A stretch of DNA of 64,000 nt from JANQMY01 sp965227095 (GCA_965227095.1 CBDDFL010000001.1:1178001-1242000), one strand, 5' to 3'. Shown: positions 50,636-60,577, counted from the first letter of the stretch. Program-made: numbers and translations. The notes: generated by a model not told the origin, from the letters alone.

Positions 50636-51922
50636 TTACCAGCGTTTGGAAACGCCAAGTGTCGAGATATGCCTGTCATAGGTATTCAGCGGCACATTAG
50701 AGCTGTTGTCGTAGTAGCTATACCCCAAATCAATCGCCAACCCGCGAATTTCCGACGCGAATAGGGGTAGGCTGGCGGTGGCATCCACTGTGTGGGTGTC
50801 GTCCGAGCGGGTCACGGCGAAAATGGGTTCTGGCGCGTCATATTCCGTTCGGGTGAACTGGTAGGCCATATAATAACGCAGCCATTTTGTGTTGCCGCGC
50901 CAAGCGATGCGTGGCCCGTGCGCCACATTCGAATTCACATCGTCATCGGCCTCTTCGGAGCGGATTTGATACCCGGTCGACAATTGACCAAGGCTCAGCG
51001 TGTAGTTCACACCGGCAAAGCCATAGGCCAGAAAACCATCACGGCCTGTGGTCGTGAAATAGTCTTGACCCTGAATGCCGGATGACGCCTCGATGCCCCA
51101 GCTGTCATTCAGCGCGTAACCGGCGCTGATGTCGGACCCATAGGTCAGGCGGTACAATGCGCCGCCGAAGGTCTGACCGCTCACCCGTGGCAACAGGGCG
51201 AAACTAAGAGCGTCCCGCTGGAAGACGGGGCCGGCTGAAAGTGACGCGGTTTGGGTGTCGAAATCGTCGTTTTCATAATCACGATGATTGAGACTGCCTT
51301 GATAGGATATGCGCCAATTCGGGTTGAGTGGCTGTGAAAACCCGCCCAGGGCCGACGCAAAGAAGCCAAAAGAATCCTCTTCTAAGCTAGAATCGGACAA
51401 CGAAAACGGCAAACCGAACGCGGTGATGTCGCGGTCACTGGGACCGGAGCGTACATTGGAATCATAGATCGCCCCCATGCTGACGCGGGCATACCATGGC
51501 TTGCGCGCGTCCAAGGCTGCGATCGCTTGTTCTATGTTGCCACGCACGCCCGGAGGTGGATTGGACTCCAGCACATCTTGGTAGGCCGCGCGCGCTTCCG
51601 ACACGCGGCCTTCCGCATGATATGTCGCTGCAATTTCCGCTTTTGCTTGATCCGCCGTCGGATCAAGTTCCAGCACGGACTTATACGCACGGCGGGCTTC
51701 TGTGAATTTACCTTGGCCCGCCTTGCATTGACCCAAAAGGAACAAGACGTCCACGTCTTGTGTGTTAGAGGGGTAATTTGCTTCCAACACATCACAGGCT
51801 TGTGTGTATTCCTTTAGCGTATTGTGGGCCATGGCCAGGAAGCGGGGATCAACCTCGGCGCGGACGGGCAGTGACCCCATGATCAAGGCCAAGAGGCTGA
51901 TTTGTGGCAGATGCTTGATCAT
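50636..51922 (-). CDS. Slam-like outer-membrane protein (type XI secretion, DUF560)
   Basis: 428 residues. A signal peptide (about 1-22, ending VRA), three TPR-like helical repeats (about 30-135, QCKAGQGKFTEARRAYKSVLELDP as clearest) and a beta-barrel (about 145-428) ending in Trp. The junction KPWYARVSMGAIYDSNVR is typical of Slam barrels. Slam proteins move a cognate cargo to the cell surface. Start overlaps the cargo stop by 4 bp. It is shorter than neisserial Slams, as are many alphaproteobacterial ones. A generic TPR-porin is the alternative. Confidence 0.8.
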   Translation of the reverse strand: MIKHLPQISLLALIMGSLPVRAEVDPRFLAMAHNTLKEYTQACDVLEANYPSNTQDVDVLFLLGQCKAGQGKFTEARRAYKSVLELDPTADQAKAEIAATYHAEGRVSEARAAYQDVLESNPPPGVRGNIEQAIAALDARKPWYARVSMGAIYDSNVRSGPSDRDITAFGLPFSLSDSSLEEDSFGFFASALGGFSQPLNPNWRISYQGSLNHRDYENDDFDTQTASLSAGPVFQRDALSFALLPRVSGQTFGGALYRLTYGSDISAGYALNDSWGIEASSGIQGQDYFTTTGRDGFLAYGFAGVNYTLSLGQLSTGYQIRSEEADDDVNSNVAHGPRIAWRGNTKWLRYYMAYQFTRTEYDAPEPIFAVTRSDDTHTVDATASLPLFASEIRGLAIDLGYSYYDNSSNVPLNTYDRHISTLGVSKRW

Positions 51923-54807
51923 TGTTTCTGCCCCGCGAAAACGCCCTGCACGGTGACATCCGCATCGCTGGCGGTAAAGGACCCGCCGACTTCTTCTGCA
52001 ACACCTGGCGTGCCGAAGAAGCGCCCTTCACCGGACCCGTTAATGCCGGTAAATCCGCCCGTTCCCGTAAGATCGAAGTCGAGGGCGCCGTCGCCTGTGA
52101 TCACCCCGTTATCTACGTCGATGGTTTCCGGCGGCATCGGATTTCCGACGGCACCGATGCTGAACGTGCCGTCCACCGTTTCCGCACCAAAATCAACGTC
52201 CAGATCCACCGACCCCGTGATATCGAAATGGCCATCTGTTCCGACGCTGGCGTCATAGCCAGAGCCTGCAAGCGGTCCCTGATAATTAGCTGTTGCATTT
52301 GTTGGCAACTCTGCTTTCGACAACGCACTGTCGCCGAACACAAAGCTGATATTGGCAATGGCTTGGTCGCGGGCGGCGGGTGGTCCAGGGTCGATGCGGT
52401 CTTGATCCGCCCGAAAGCGGCCCCAGCCTACATAACTAAAGCCCGGTACCAGGCCGGCCCGTGCGGTGCGAAACTTTGGATCCGTGAGGGGCGTCTCGAT
52501 TTCCGAGATGAAAAAATCCTGCGGTCCAAACACTGCGGTGTTGCTGTCTGTCAGGCTTCCAATTGTAAAGGGGCCTGCTAGACCAAAGATACTTCCCAGA
52601 TCGAGCGTTGCTGTATTCTGGCCCGTATTGACCGTGGCCATCATGTTGCGGCCAGCACCTGTCGTGCGTCCGCTGTCGATTAGGGAAGCATCATCGCGGC
52701 TAATCAACAGGCCAGCGGCATAGCCTACGAAACCTCTTTCGGTATCATCAAGGTCGTTCGCCGCAACTTGCCGCAACAAAATGGCTGGGCCCGCGTCACT
52801 CGTGTCTTCCACGCTGGTGACGGACAGGGGAACAGATCCAGGATCTATGAAGATCGCATCGGAGGTTACGTCGCCGGTCTGACCATCAAATAAGGACGCG
52901 GGAAAGCTCAAAGTGGTGATGATACGCCCCCGGGTGCCCATGCCATTCTCTTGACGATAGTCGAGGTCATCGTCTTCCAAAGCTTCCGAATGACCTACAA
53001 AAAGGCCGCTAATGCTGCCGGACGAAGGGTTCAGAGTGCCCGCGAAGCTGCCCACATAACTTGATGGTAGGCCGGGCCCGCCGTCCACCGTGCCAACTGC
53101 GCCTACCCGTCCGGTCGCGCGATTGACATAAAGGGTGAGGCCCCCCTCGATGCCCCCCGATGGAATAAAGTACACTTCGATCATCTCGCTTGCGGACGCC
53201 ACCGCCCCACCAGTAGTAATATCGGTATAATCGGTAGACGGATCGTCGCTCTGTCTGAACAAGTCGGGATCAACAGCGGATCGACCGGCGATCACGTCGA
53301 TATTGGCATAAAGACCCGGAGAGTTGATCAGTTCATCAATCAAATCGGCCAAGGCGCCAGGGGGAAGCGCGCCGCCATTGGCTTGCGCGGCTTCTTGCAA
53401 AAGCTCGTCCACGGTTTTTTCAGAAACACCAAATCGTTCGCTGAGCAAGCGTGTGAGGTTCGCCTGGTTTTTGGGCGTGAGCCCTTCTTCTCCCATTATC
53501 CGTTGGGCGAGGTCGGAAAAGTCCTCCAAGCGTTCGTTGAGAGCACCGATCCGTTGAGGGTCTTGGATCGGTGCTGTGCCGCCCGAGCCGCGTGTAAGGA
53601 GAGGACCCATATTTTCAAACTGATTAAGCACGGTCTCATAGGCTTCACGGGCCGGTGTCGCTTCAGGAAGTATCGCAACAATGTCTTCAAGGAGACTGCG
53701 CATGTCGGTGCCATACGCCTCATAAAGCGAGATCAATTGTTCGGTGAGCGTGCCGTCGCTATCATCGCCACTTTGGATCGCCTCCAAAAGGCTGCGATAC
53801 TTCATCAGCTTCGTCACCACCAATTCGCCATCACCTGCCCGCCGGGTAAGACGCATGACTAATGCAAACTTTATTCGATTGGCTTGTGCTTCCTCATAGC
53901 CGGGATCACCCGGTTGCAAGCCACTGGCCAACATGGTCACGAAACGCCCAATGTTACGCGCCTCTGCATCCATGATGGTGGCAAGGGCTTCCAAGTCTGG
54001 CGGGTCCTTGGACATTTCAATGTCCATCTGAGCCATTATCGGAATGATGGATCCGCCGTTAGATGAACGAACCGTCGCCGCGCCAAATTTCGCCATCTCT
54101 GCGTCGCTCACAGCGCCCAATTGCCTCATGACGCGAAGATATTTTCTCACCCCTGGCGCGTTCAGTGCGTCCATATGTGCTGCAGTGAGGGCGCTCGGGT
54201 CACTCTCTAGAAATTGCGTGGCCTCCTTGAACAGAGGATTGGCAACATCCGTCAGTACATAGGTGCCGTCATCGTTCTTCAACAATGGCGCAGAGATGAG
54301 AATGGCGAGGGAGCGGATATCGTCTGCGTTTGATCCGAACAGCGCTGACAGCTCTTCGTCTGTCCACTTTGTCAGCTCCGTTTGAAGTTGGTCCATTGCT
54401 GTGGTGGGGTCCGCTTGCTCATAGGCGTCTAACTCCGCGGGGTCTAACGTGCCATCGGAGGACTCTTTCAGCAGTTGTGCAGCCTGTTCCGCCAAGGGGG
54501 CCGTCGCAGCTAAGGCCGCAATCAATTGGGGCAGTCGCCGATCAACAGTGTCCAGTTGCAGTGTGGCGACGGTACCCTGGATTTGTGACTGAACTGTTTG
54601 GGAAAAGTTGACGGAAATGTATTCTGCGTCGGCCTGATCGTTCCGTTCGATCCCGTTCGCAATATCATCGTAATATTGCGCGAGCCATTGTGTTGGCGTT
54701 TCTGCGGATGCGGGCGCTGCCGCGAGCATCCCGGCGCTCAAAAAGGCAGCATACCATGCCGATCGGCAAATCCCTAATCTACGTGCTGACATCCCCCAAC
54801 GCCCCAC
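51919..54807 (-). CDS. Large candidate Slam cargo with TbpB-like C-terminal barrel
   Basis: 962 residues. A type I signal peptide (cleavage near Ala35) without lipobox, so soluble or surface-held rather than a lipoprotein. Residues 36-about 540 are helical, with repeated acidic loops and no domain I know. A beta-rich middle (about 560-800) follows. The last 140 residues have the small barrel seen in TbpB lobes and hemophilins: VDGTFSIG, GALDFDLTGTGG, then GRFFGTPGVAEEVGGSF and GVFAG. Only that barrel should be needed for Slam recognition; the helical part is the likely functional payload. Confidence 0.82.
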   Translation of the reverse strand: MGRWGMSARRLGICRSAWYAAFLSAGMLAAAPASAETPTQWLAQYYDDIANGIERNDQADAEYISVNFSQTVQSQIQGTVATLQLDTVDRRLPQLIAALAATAPLAEQAAQLLKESSDGTLDPAELDAYEQADPTTAMDQLQTELTKWTDEELSALFGSNADDIRSLAILISAPLLKNDDGTYVLTDVANPLFKEATQFLESDPSALTAAHMDALNAPGVRKYLRVMRQLGAVSDAEMAKFGAATVRSSNGGSIIPIMAQMDIEMSKDPPDLEALATIMDAEARNIGRFVTMLASGLQPGDPGYEEAQANRIKFALVMRLTRRAGDGELVVTKLMKYRSLLEAIQSGDDSDGTLTEQLISLYEAYGTDMRSLLEDIVAILPEATPAREAYETVLNQFENMGPLLTRGSGGTAPIQDPQRIGALNERLEDFSDLAQRIMGEEGLTPKNQANLTRLLSERFGVSEKTVDELLQEAAQANGGALPPGALADLIDELINSPGLYANIDVIAGRSAVDPDLFRQSDDPSTDYTDITTGGAVASASEMIEVYFIPSGGIEGGLTLYVNRATGRVGAVGTVDGGPGLPSSYVGSFAGTLNPSSGSISGLFVGHSEALEDDDLDYRQENGMGTRGRIITTLSFPASLFDGQTGDVTSDAIFIDPGSVPLSVTSVEDTSDAGPAILLRQVAANDLDDTERGFVGYAAGLLISRDDASLIDSGRTTGAGRNMMATVNTGQNTATLDLGSIFGLAGPFTIGSLTDSNTAVFGPQDFFISEIETPLTDPKFRTARAGLVPGFSYVGWGRFRADQDRIDPGPPAARDQAIANISFVFGDSALSKAELPTNATANYQGPLAGSGYDASVGTDGHFDITGSVDLDVDFGAETVDGTFSIGAVGNPMPPETIDVDNGVITGDGALDFDLTGTGGFTGINGSGEGRFFGTPGVAEEVGGSFTASDADVTVQGVFAGQKQ

Positions 54808-54943
54808 TTACGCCCAACAGTTCTCGCAAAAAGTGTCGCAAACAGGGAGATTGCCCGGAAGTGACAAATGTCATGGTTTTCATTTCGCGCGCGGATCATA
54901 CTCTAGTCAAAGAGACTGCAAGCGAGGCGGGAAGAGGTGCGGT

Positions 54944-56182
54944 GTGGCACACCACCTAGACACAGAGGCGGACGGAGACGAACTGCGCCAAAATGCGCGA
55001 ATATCGCGCCGCAGCCGCCAGGTGTTGGTGCGCAATTTGCTGGGGCTTTATTGGTCTGGGGTTGCGCTGATCGCTGTGTTCACCGCCTTCTTTCTGGTGA
55101 CCCATGTGCGTCAACCGGAGATTTTCTGGGGGGCATCGCTCGCGGGATTTCTTGCAGCGCTGGCCGTATTGGCGGTCGGGTTTGCCTTCTTCCAACATCG
55201 AGCGGCGCACGCTTATCGCGATCCGACGTTTCGGGAACCGATCTTTATCGTTCTGACCATCTTTGGCGCCATAATGTTGGTCGCCGTGGTGCATCATCCG
55301 CTGGCATTCGGTTACGCCGTATGTGCCGCTCCCATGATGGCCCGCCTGCAACCGCGTATGGCAAATTTGGTTCTTCTGGTTTGGATTTCGATCAACACGC
55401 TAATTGTCGTCGCATTTTGGCAGCGTACGGACATTTGGTACCTGCCTCTTGTGGCGGGCGGTTTTCAAATGACCGCTTTGTTGTTTGCGGCGACCTTGAT
55501 GCGGGAGTGGAGGTCTGTTGAAAAACTGTCCCGCTTAAACCGCGATTTGGGGTCCACCCGCGAGCTGTTGCAATCGGTTGGGGCAGTTCTGGAAAAAACG
55601 AGAATTGCCCGAGAATTGCATGATGTCACAGGCCACAAGCTCACGGCCGCAAAACTGCAATTGGAATTGCTTGAGGATGAAGCGGCGGATCCAAAACAGA
55701 AAGAGCGCGCGACGCAGGTGAAAACCATGGTGTTAGACTTGATGCGGGACCTGCGGCATCTTATTGTGGACGTGAACCAGGACGACTCGATTAACTTGGC
55801 GGAATCAATTCGTATACTTACACATTCACTTCCTGAAGGTTTGTGTAACGCCTCAATAGAACCGGTAACAAGTCTTTCGTCCGGTCAGGCCCAGACATTG
55901 TTGCGTATCGCCCAAGAAGGGGTCACCAATGCCCTTAGGCATAGCGAGGCCACCCGTTTGAATATCTCACTCGAACAGACCTCCGATGCGGTTTTGCTGA
56001 CAATTGAAGATGATGGACGCGGGTTCGACGTGCCACGCGGTGGCGACAGTGCTGGCCTGGGACTTACGACGATGAAAGATCGAATGGAGGCGCTAGGGGG
56101 AACATTCGTGGTTGAGTCACAAAAAGGACAGGGCACACACCTACAAGCGACCCTGCCGCTGAAAACTCCGCATGCGCCCTAA
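54944..56182 (+). CDS. NarL-type sensor histidine kinase
   Basis: 412 residues from GTG 54944, which has ggaagagg upstream; the frame extends to 54833 with no domain gained. About five to six membrane helices occupy 32-185. A short coiled helix precedes the HisKA_3 dimerisation motif with His226 in RIARELHDVTGHKL, then an ATPase domain (EGVTNALRHS, DDGRGFD, GLGLTTMKDR). Membrane part is the likely sensor. It overlaps the response regulator by 11 bp and is divergent from the secretion pair, which it might control. Confidence 0.9.
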   Translation: MAHHLDTEADGDELRQNARISRRSRQVLVRNLLGLYWSGVALIAVFTAFFLVTHVRQPEIFWGASLAGFLAALAVLAVGFAFFQHRAAHAYRDPTFREPIFIVLTIFGAIMLVAVVHHPLAFGYAVCAAPMMARLQPRMANLVLLVWISINTLIVVAFWQRTDIWYLPLVAGGFQMTALLFAATLMREWRSVEKLSRLNRDLGSTRELLQSVGAVLEKTRIARELHDVTGHKLTAAKLQLELLEDEAADPKQKERATQVKTMVLDLMRDLRHLIVDVNQDDSINLAESIRILTHSLPEGLCNASIEPVTSLSSGQAQTLLRIAQEGVTNALRHSEATRLNISLEQTSDAVLLTIEDDGRGFDVPRGGDSAGLGLTTMKDRMEALGGTFVVESQKGQGTHLQATLPLKTPHAP

Positions 56183-56846
56183 GATTCTCATCGTAGATGA
56201 TCAGCCGCTTATTCGCGATGCACTCGCAGAAGTGATTGAGGCGTCCGGGCGTTACGACGCGATGCCGCCGGCGGATTCCGGCGCAGCCGCTTTGAAGCTC
56301 TTGGACACTGAACAGCCCGACCTCATTTTACTGGATGTACGAATGCCGGGTCTCAATGGCATTGAGACACTGCGCGAAATTCGGCAGCGCGGTCTCGACA
56401 TGGCGGTGGTGTTCCTCACATTGTTTAATGAACCGGACCTGGTTTATGAAGCGCTGAGTTTAGAGGTGTCGGGCTTTCTGCTGAAAGATGGAGAGAAAGA
56501 ACGGCTGCTGAGCAGTCTGGATACGGTGCTGCAGGGTGGCGTCGTGTTGGATCCGGATGTGGCCAAACAGATCGCCGGCGGTTTGACGCCTGTCGGGGCA
56601 CCGTTGGCGAAAGAGAGTACGCCCCAAGCGGACGCCCCGTCACTTCTTACCAATCGTGAAACCGACGTGCTGGATTTGTTGCGGCAAGGCCTTGAAAATA
56701 AGAAGATCGCTCTCCAACTGGGGCTATCCCAAGGCACGGTGCGCAACCATATCTCCAGCATTCTTCAAAAGTTGGACGTGACCAACCGGACGCAGGCGGT
56801 TATCCGTGCCCTGCATTTGGGTCTTCTGGAAGATGAGGCGGATTAG
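56172..56846 (+). CDS. NarL/LuxR-family response regulator
   Basis: 224 residues. The receiver has Asp9-Asp10, phospho-Asp55 in LILLDVRMPG and Lys in LLKDGEKE. The LuxR-type helix-turn-helix (about 155-218) reads LTNRETDVLDLLRQGLENKKIA in pieces, with NHISSILQKLDV. It pairs with the overlapping kinase. Its stop overlaps the dienelactone hydrolase stop by 4 bp, tail to tail. Confidence 0.92.
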   Translation: MRPKILIVDDQPLIRDALAEVIEASGRYDAMPPADSGAAALKLLDTEQPDLILLDVRMPGLNGIETLREIRQRGLDMAVVFLTLFNEPDLVYEALSLEVSGFLLKDGEKERLLSSLDTVLQGGVVLDPDVAKQIAGGLTPVGAPLAKESTPQADAPSLLTNRETDVLDLLRQGLENKKIALQLGLSQGTVRNHISSILQKLDVTNRTQAVIRALHLGLLEDEAD

Positions 56847-57577
56847 CCCGTAAGCGTCCGTCCAAACAGATCAAACAAACGTTCCCAATGGCGTTCACCG
56901 GCCAGCTTGTGAAAGACCTCGCGTTCCGGAAAGGCAAAACCGTGTTCGGTGCCGGGATACCATTCAATACGATGGTTGGTGCCGGCGTCTTTGAGAGCAG
57001 TTTCCAACTGGTCAATGGTTTCTTTGGGCGCCCAATGGTCGGTCTCCGCGCAGGCGAAATAGATTTCACCCTTGATGTCCCCTACTTTGAGATGAGGCGA
57101 ATCCGAATGCTCCGTGACCAATGCGGCGCCATAAATAGAAGCAGCCGACGCGATTTCGTCCGGAAAGGCCGCCGCCACGCTGGTGACAAAGGGGCCGCTC
57201 ATGCAATAGCCCACAACACCAACGGCGCCGTCTTTCGCGGCGCTCTCGTCCGCAACGAAGGACAACATTCCCTCCGTGTCCGACACAATCTTACGGTTTG
57301 ATAATGTGCGCATGAGTCCGAACATGCGCTCCATGGTTTCCTCGGACCGGTCCACCATAATGTCGACGGGCGCCCCTTCGCGATAATACAGATTGGGCAG
57401 CACCACATAATAGCCGACCGTGCCTAAGCGGCGGGCCATATCGCGCAGCTCTTCGCGAATGCCGGGCGCGTCCATATAGAAAAAGATAACGGGGAACGGC
57501 CCCCCTTCGTCCGGATGGGTCACAAAGGCGGGCATCGCCCCGTCGGCCGTATTGATGACCACGTCTTTTTCTTGCAT
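56843..57577 (-). CDS. Dienelactone hydrolase family protein
   Basis: 244 residues with an alpha/beta-hydrolase fold. The nucleophile elbow GYCMSG has Cys where most hydrolases have Ser, as in true dienelactone hydrolases; Asp in CAETDHWAP and His in EHGFAFP complete the triad. It may open lactones from catechol cleavage, though no ortho-cleavage genes are adjacent. An intracellular esterase of unknown substrate is equally possible. Confidence 0.86.
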   Translation of the reverse strand: MQEKDVVINTADGAMPAFVTHPDEGGPFPVIFFYMDAPGIREELRDMARRLGTVGYYVVLPNLYYREGAPVDIMVDRSEETMERMFGLMRTLSNRKIVSDTEGMLSFVADESAAKDGAVGVVGYCMSGPFVTSVAAAFPDEIASAASIYGAALVTEHSDSPHLKVGDIKGEIYFACAETDHWAPKETIDQLETALKDAGTNHRIEWYPGTEHGFAFPEREVFHKLAGERHWERLFDLFGRTLTG

Positions 57578-57604
57578 GAGCTCCTCCCAAGTGGATTGTT
57601 TTTG

Positions 57605-58795
57605 TTAAGCGGCGACGGTGATCCGTGTCCCTTCAGTAATCCAGCCACCGCCAAGAACCCGGCTACCGGCTTCCCGGTCGTAGAACACACAGGCCTGTCC
57701 CGGGGACACGCCTTCTTCGCCCGTGTCCAGCACCACATGGGCCAAGCCCCCGTCTTCTAGATATAGGGTGGCAGGTATGGGTTCTTTGGTGGACCGCACT
57801 TTCACCTGAACGGCAAGCCCTTCTTGTGCTTGTGCGTAAAGGGTCGGCCCGCCCAGCCAATTGACTTCTTTCACGCGAATGTCGGTGGTCAGCAATGCCT
57901 CTTTCGGGCCGACAATCACGCGTTTTTTATCTGCGTCCAGCCCCACAACGTAAAGCGGCTCGCCGGTGGCCACGCCCAAATGTCGGCGTTGGCCGATGGT
58001 ATATTTAATGATGCCGTCATGTTGCCCCAACACACGTCCATCTAAATGGACAATATCACCGGGTTCGGCGGCCCCGGGGCGCAGTTTTTCAATGACACTG
58101 GTGTAGCGGCCTTGCGGCACAAAACAAATGTCCTGACTGTCGGGTTTGGAGGCCACCGGCAGATCGAAGTCCTCCGCTAACTGACGGGTTTCGTCTTTTG
58201 TCAGATCGCCCAGCGGGAAGCGCAGGTAATCAAGCTGTTCTTGGGTGGTCGTGAACAAGAAATAGCTTTGGTCACGGTCGTGATCCCGCGCGCGGTGCAT
58301 TTCAGCCCCTTCGGGCCCCATCACCCGGCGCACATAATGACCCGTCACCAAGGCTTCGGCGCCCAAGTCTCGGGCGGTGTCCAACAGGTCCCGGAATTTT
58401 ACCCGCTCGTTGCACCGGATACAGGGAATGGGGGTCTCGCCGGCGAGATAGCTGTCCGCGAAATCTTCCATGACCGATTGTTGGAACCTGGATTCGTAAT
58501 CCAAAACGTAGTGAGGCATATCCAAGCTTTCCGCCACGCGCCGGGCATCGTGAATGTCCTGACCCGCGCAACAGGCCCCTTTTTTGGCCAAGGCTGCACC
58601 GTGATCGTAGAGTTGCAAGGTGATGCCCACCACGTCGTATTGTTCGCCCGATAAAAGAGCGGCAACGGTGGACGAATCCACGCCCCCCGACATGGCCACC
58701 ACCACGCGGGTGTCCGAAGGGGCTGTTTCAAACCCTAAAGACGCCTGCGTGCGCGACTCAGTGCTGGTGTCTTGATCAATCATGTTGTTTGCCAT
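57605..58795 (-). CDS. mnmA: tRNA-specific 2-thiouridylase MnmA
   Basis: 396 residues if ATG 58795 is used; the frame extends to 58855 with 20 further residues. It adds sulfur to U34 of tRNA-Glu, -Gln and -Lys. The PP-loop AMSGGVDSS binds ATP. The catalytic cysteines lie in PIPCIRCN and in SPGQACVFY. The central domain has GHYVRRVMGPEGA and CNERVKF. A TATATT element 10 bp before ATG 58795 hints at a promoter and supports the shorter form. Confidence 0.93.
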   Translation of the reverse strand: MANNMIDQDTSTESRTQASLGFETAPSDTRVVVAMSGGVDSSTVAALLSGEQYDVVGITLQLYDHGAALAKKGACCAGQDIHDARRVAESLDMPHYVLDYESRFQQSVMEDFADSYLAGETPIPCIRCNERVKFRDLLDTARDLGAEALVTGHYVRRVMGPEGAEMHRARDHDRDQSYFLFTTTQEQLDYLRFPLGDLTKDETRQLAEDFDLPVASKPDSQDICFVPQGRYTSVIEKLRPGAAEPGDIVHLDGRVLGQHDGIIKYTIGQRRHLGVATGEPLYVVGLDADKKRVIVGPKEALLTTDIRVKEVNWLGGPTLYAQAQEGLAVQVKVRSTKEPIPATLYLEDGGLAHVVLDTGEEGVSPGQACVFYDREAGSRVLGGGWITEGTRITVAA

Positions 58796-59052
58796 GGCGC
58801 CAATATAGGCAGCGTCCGGCTGCCCGCAAGGGGAATTCGTACTCAGAAAGGCCATGAATTTCAGCGTCTTAGGGGCTAACGGTCGCCAAGGTTGTACTAA
58901 GGTTAATGCTGCGTTAGGGTTTTTTGGCCGGTCCCGCTTTGAGGCCAGTGGGGACGTCAGCAGACGGGGACAGGCAAATGTTGACGGACCGTGCCGGCTA
59001 AAACGCGTTAAAGCGGGCTGGCGATATTTGATTTCCCTTGGGGGTGTTGAGC

Positions 59053-59595
59053 ATGGGGACTGTTATTTCGGTTTGGTCGCGGTGTGCGTTTATGTGCTTG
59101 GCTTTGGTCGGCGCGCTTTCCGTCGCGGCAGTGGCGCCTGCATCAGCGGATTATGATGACCGTTTGAAAGCGGCGAGGGATTACGTAGAAAGCTCCGGGA
59201 TGGAGCGTGTCATAGAGCGTCAAATTTCCACCATGCTGAGCCGGGTGACCGGCCAGTTGAAGCGGGAATATCCGGGCGTCGATGCTAGTAAAATTGAGAA
59301 CATTTCCAATACGGTGATGCGGGAATTCAGCTCCCGCATTCCGGAATTGCTGGACGATGCGGCGCGGGTCTACGCGCAGCACTTTACGACCAGCGAATTG
59401 AAAGAAATGACGCGGTATAATCGTTCCGCCGTTGGCCGCAAACAGCAGGAAAAGCAGATGGTGGTGTCCCGCGAGATGGGCGATGCGCTGGATCTGTGGC
59501 TGACCCGCGTGTCCTACAACGCTACGCGTCGCATGCAGGAGTTACTGGCCGAGCAGACCCAAGGGTCTTCCAGCAGTGGCGGCTATAACTACTAG
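59053..59595 (+). CDS. DUF2059 periplasmic protein
   Basis: 180 residues. A signal peptide (about 1-32, ending ASA) precedes a helical DUF2059 domain (about 60-150) with VIERQISTMLSR and YAQHFTTSELKEMTRY, a small family of unknown function. The Gly/Ser-rich tail ends in GGYNY. ATG 59053 is preferred over TTG 59038. It is followed by a strong bidirectional terminator and is convergent with flgL. Confidence 0.85.
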   Translation: MGTVISVWSRCAFMCLALVGALSVAAVAPASADYDDRLKAARDYVESSGMERVIERQISTMLSRVTGQLKREYPGVDASKIENISNTVMREFSSRIPELLDDAARVYAQHFTTSELKEMTRYNRSAVGRKQQEKQMVVSREMGDALDLWLTRVSYNATRRMQELLAEQTQGSSSSGGYNY

Positions 59596-59618
59596 CCGAC
59601 GGCATCTGTCGACATTTG

Positions 59619-59646
59619 AAAAGGCGGATCTTCTGGTCCGCCTTTT
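59619..59646. terminator. Bidirectional terminator between DUF2059 and flgL
   Basis: AAAAGGCGGA, an 8-base loop, TCCGCCTTTT: a 10-bp stem with four T after the GC part on either strand. It lies 23 bp past the DUF2059 stop and 4 bp from the flgL stop, so it should serve both convergent genes. Confidence 0.85.
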
Positions 59647-59650
59647 GTTT

Positions 59651-60577
59651 TTAAAGGAAGTTGAGCAATGTCAGGTCGCCGAGATCGGCGAGAATTCGCG
59701 CGGATGCCTGAACCGCAATCTGATCCTGGTTAAGGCGGGTCACAGCTTCCGCCAGGTCCACGTCTTCAATGTCGGAAATGAACTGTTTCAACGAAATGAT
59801 GGACGATTCATGGCGGTCGCGCGCCGAATCGAGCTGATTGGCCAACAAGCCATTTTCTGAGGTACGGCTGATCAATTGTTCATGTGCCGAGCTTAAAGGA
59901 GCAATTTGGCTCTCTAAGAAACTACGCTGTGCGGCCGTCAGCTGTTCGCCAAAGGGGCCGCTGCCACCGGCATCGAAGGTCGCCAGATCCTTCAGCACCT
60001 GCAAAATGTCCGTGCCCAGTTGGTCGGCCAAGAAACCAATGGTGATGTTTTGTCCTTCATCAATAGGGACAGCCTGGCGCAATTGGTTGTTGTCAAAAAC
60101 GTCACTGACCGCCGGAATGGCAACCAGATCGGCAATGGACGCAATATTGACCGGGGGGCGGTCGCTTTGCGTTCCGCCAAAAATGTATCGATCATCATAC
60201 TGGGCGTTCAGCGTGTTCAGCACTTGTTGAAAGGCGCTGTTGATTTTCTCGGTAAGGGCTGCGCCGGATTCCAGGGAAATTGCGTCTAGAAGGTCTTGCC
60301 GCAATTCGGCGGCAACACCTTCGATGCGGGTCAATTGTATGTTCTGCACTTCCACGCGTGAGGACAATTCAATGATGTTGTTTTGAAACTGTTGGGTTCG
60401 GGCTTCCACTTTTTTCGCGGTTAGCAGAACACCGGCGTCCGCTGCAATATCTTTGAAATTGTCTGCCACCTTGCCGGTCGCGACCTGTTCCTGCGACTTA
60501 AAGACCTTGGCGTTTTGCCGTGTCAGTTCCAACAGCAAAGCTTGGCTTTGGGAAAATGATCCAATACGCGTGACCAT
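59651..60577 (-). CDS. flgL: Flagellar hook-filament junction protein FlgL
   Basis: 308 residues, normal for FlgL (HAP3). The N-terminal flagellin-like coiled coil (LTRQNAKVFKSQEQVATGK) and C-terminal helix (DLAEAVTRLNQDQIAVQASA) pair in the assembled filament, with a variable middle including YIFGGTQSDRPPV. It is exported by the flagellar type III apparatus and joins hook and filament. It starts 11 bp after flgK, in the same unit. Confidence 0.92.
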   Translation of the reverse strand: MVTRIGSFSQSQALLLELTRQNAKVFKSQEQVATGKVADNFKDIAADAGVLLTAKKVEARTQQFQNNIIELSSRVEVQNIQLTRIEGVAAELRQDLLDAISLESGAALTEKINSAFQQVLNTLNAQYDDRYIFGGTQSDRPPVNIASIADLVAIPAVSDVFDNNQLRQAVPIDEGQNITIGFLADQLGTDILQVLKDLATFDAGGSGPFGEQLTAAQRSFLESQIAPLSSAHEQLISRTSENGLLANQLDSARDRHESSIISLKQFISDIEDVDLAEAVTRLNQDQIAVQASARILADLGDLTLLNFL

